DNA of 6,326 nucleotides, taken from contig JALOSH010000390.1 of NCBI GenBank assembly GCA_025458545.1, positions 1 to 6,326 on the forward strand. The letters run 5' to 3'. The notes under the pieces were generated by a model. The model searched no databases, was not told the origin of the DNA, and saw nothing but the letters and a program-made list of their open reading frames with translations. Origin of the DNA: Hydrogenophaga sp. (GTDB taxonomy: Bacteria; Pseudomonadota; Gammaproteobacteria; Burkholderiales; Burkholderiaceae). The first letter of the stretch is position 1. The number at the start of each line of letters is the position of its first letter. Below, piece by piece: positions 5,898 through 6,326 of this stretch. A program made the position numbers and the translations under genes.

Positions 5898-5904
5898 CTT
5901 CCTT
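5898..5904 (-). promoter_or_regulatory. Shine-Dalgarno site of the transporter gene
   Basis: The minus strand reads AAGGAAG, then AAAC, then ATG at 5893. This is the strongest ribosome site of the right-hand operon and supports the MACTC start. The two genes behind it lack one. Confidence 0.6.
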
Positions 5905-5948
5905 GGAAGGTTCGGCAAAGGATGCGTGCGGCCAGAGATGCCGCGGAA

Positions 5949-6005
5949 CCGGCTTCGCCGGGCCGCAGGCATCGCCCCCTGGAGGGGGTGACGCGCAGCG
6001 GCGCG
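5949..6005. repeat. GC-rich triple-hairpin intergenic repeat
   Basis: Three short hairpins stand in a row: CCGGC-ttc-GCCGG (5949-5961), CCCCCT-gg-AGGGGG (5975-5988) and CGCGC-agcg-GCGCG (5992-6005). The CCCCCT..AGGGGG stem followed by a GCGC-rich arm resembles a dispersed non-coding repeat I recall between genes of Comamonadaceae. That recollection needs a genome search to confirm. It occupies most of the gap between the transporter gene and its promoter, so it would be transcribed as part of the 5' leader. The gap holds no gene on either strand. Confidence 0.5.
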
Positions 6006-6018
6006 GGGGTGAATTCGA

Positions 6019-6049
6019 ATTAAAAACCCTGGAGCCGCTACAGTGTCAA
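6019..6049 (-). promoter_or_regulatory. MerR-type long-spacer promoter for the transporter operon
   Basis: On the minus strand, TTGACA (6049-6044) is a perfect -35. A 19-bp spacer (6043-6025) follows, then TTTAAT (6024-6019) as the -10, 5 of 6 consensus. A 19-20 bp spacer is the hallmark of promoters that MerR proteins activate by untwisting DNA. Transcription would start near 6012, giving a leader of about 120 nt before the ATG at 5893. It also lies just upstream of the MerR gene, which allows the regulator to control itself. Confidence 0.8.
6026..6046. promoter_or_regulatory. CadR/PbrR-like operator dyad
   Basis: ACCCTGGAGC (6026-6035) and GCTACAGTGT (6037-6046) are inverted repeats around base 6036, matching at 8 of 10 positions. 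The dyad fills the promoter spacer, as expected for a MerR dimer. Its ACCCT...AG core resembles the known operators of Cd/Pb/Zn-sensing MerR proteins. Confidence 0.78.
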
Positions 6050-6074
6050 GCGATCCTTCAGCAAGGAACCCACC

Positions 6075-6326
6075 ATGCAGATCAAAGCCCTGTCCGCCGC
6101 CACCGGCGTCGACGTTGAAACCATCCGCTATTACGAGCGCCAGGGCCTGCTGCCCGCGCCCCCGCGCCAGGCCAACGGCTACCGCGACTACGGCCAGGCG
6201 CAGCTGGAACGGCTCGCTTTCGTCCGCCACTGCCGCGCGCTCGACATGCCGCTGGCCGACGTGCGCCAGCTGCTCGCCGCGCTGGACGCGCCCGGCCCCG
6301 AATGCGGTGACGTGAATGCCCTGATC
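6075..6326 (+). CDS. MerR-family metal-responsive regulator, CadR/PbrR type (5' part, truncated by window end)
   Basis: The first 84 residues are present with no stop. The winged-helix DNA-binding domain is clear: MQIKALSAATGVDVETIRYY (1-20), then ERQGLLPAPPRQANGYRDYG (21-40) with the MerR family's RYYE and GYRxY signatures. LERLAFVRHCRALDMPLADV (44-63) follows, then the dimer-helix start. C77 in PGPECGDVNALI matches the C77 of CadR (C78 in PbrR), the first metal-binding cysteine. The partner cysteines near 112 and 119 would lie beyond the window. The RHCRxLDMPL block also favours the Cd/Pb-sensing branch over MerR (Hg) or CueR (Cu). The start is supported by AAGGA (6063-6067), 7 nt before the ATG. 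It probably activates the divergent transporter promoter on binding Cd, Pb or Zn; the exact metal cannot be assigned from this part. Confidence 0.9.
   Translation, partial: MQIKALSAATGVDVETIRYYERQGLLPAPPRQANGYRDYGQAQLERLAFVRHCRALDMPLADVRQLLAALDAPGPECGDVNALI

Noticed and set aside
6012..6021. Palindrome AATTCGAATT as an attachment or integration site
   Set aside because: It is a short AT-rich palindrome beside the promoter -10, with no integrase, no second copy and no sign of a mobile element.
5250..6230. A long N-terminal extension of the cyclodeaminase-like protein (647-aa frame)
   Set aside because: The extension overlaps the transporter gene and leader in another frame and is Gly/Ala/Arg-rich. 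The family length (about 320 aa) matches the start at 5249.
1..6326. Defence, CRISPR, transposon or phage system
   Set aside because: No spaced direct repeats, transposase, integrase, nuclease or phage proteins were recognised; the genes belong to common metabolic, uptake and metal-response families.

Overview
This is a GC-rich, gene-dense bacterial window. It most resembles a betaproteobacterium of the order Burkholderiales, probably a Comamonadaceae member. That placement is an inference from three things: two tandem Bug/TctC-type periplasmic solute-binding proteins, a CadR/PbrR-like MerR regulator facing a small CDF transporter, and a GC-rich hairpin repeat of the kind common between genes in that family. 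No rRNA, tRNA, insertion sequence, CRISPR array or phage gene was seen.

Left half (1-3667): a MarR-family regulator on the + strand is divergent from a minus-strand operon. The operon reads bug2 (2119-3051), bug1 (1134-2105), then an arylsulfatase-like gene that runs off the left edge (1-1118). Spacings are 13 and 15 nt. The sulfatase is broken: its reading frame shifts near 346-360, and the segment that should carry the late 'DNG' metal-site motif is missing at the same point. This looks like an uptake and catabolic operon for an unknown organic acid or sulfate ester, probably controlled by the MarR protein.

Right half (3679-6326): a partial CadR/PbrR-type MerR regulator (+) is divergent from a minus-strand run of a CDF-type cation transporter (5237-5893), an ornithine cyclodeaminase/mu-crystallin family protein (4287-5249, overlapping the transporter by 13 nt) and an exported glutathione peroxidase-like protein (3679-4224). 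The divergent region holds a textbook MerR-type promoter: TTGACA, a 19-bp spacer filled by a dyad, then TTTAAT. The glutathione peroxidase lacks the active-site loop normally containing the FPSN-x-F / QEPG motif, apparently through an in-frame deletion.

The halves meet convergently at 3665-3681, where one perfect 7-bp hairpin contains the stop codons of both converging genes. The most notable points are two or possibly three short deletions at functionally important places within 4 kb, a metal-responsive promoter that may also drive an amino-acid dehydrogenase and a peroxidase, and the repeat-filled leader between that promoter and the transporter gene. I did not find a clear new defence or mobile system.
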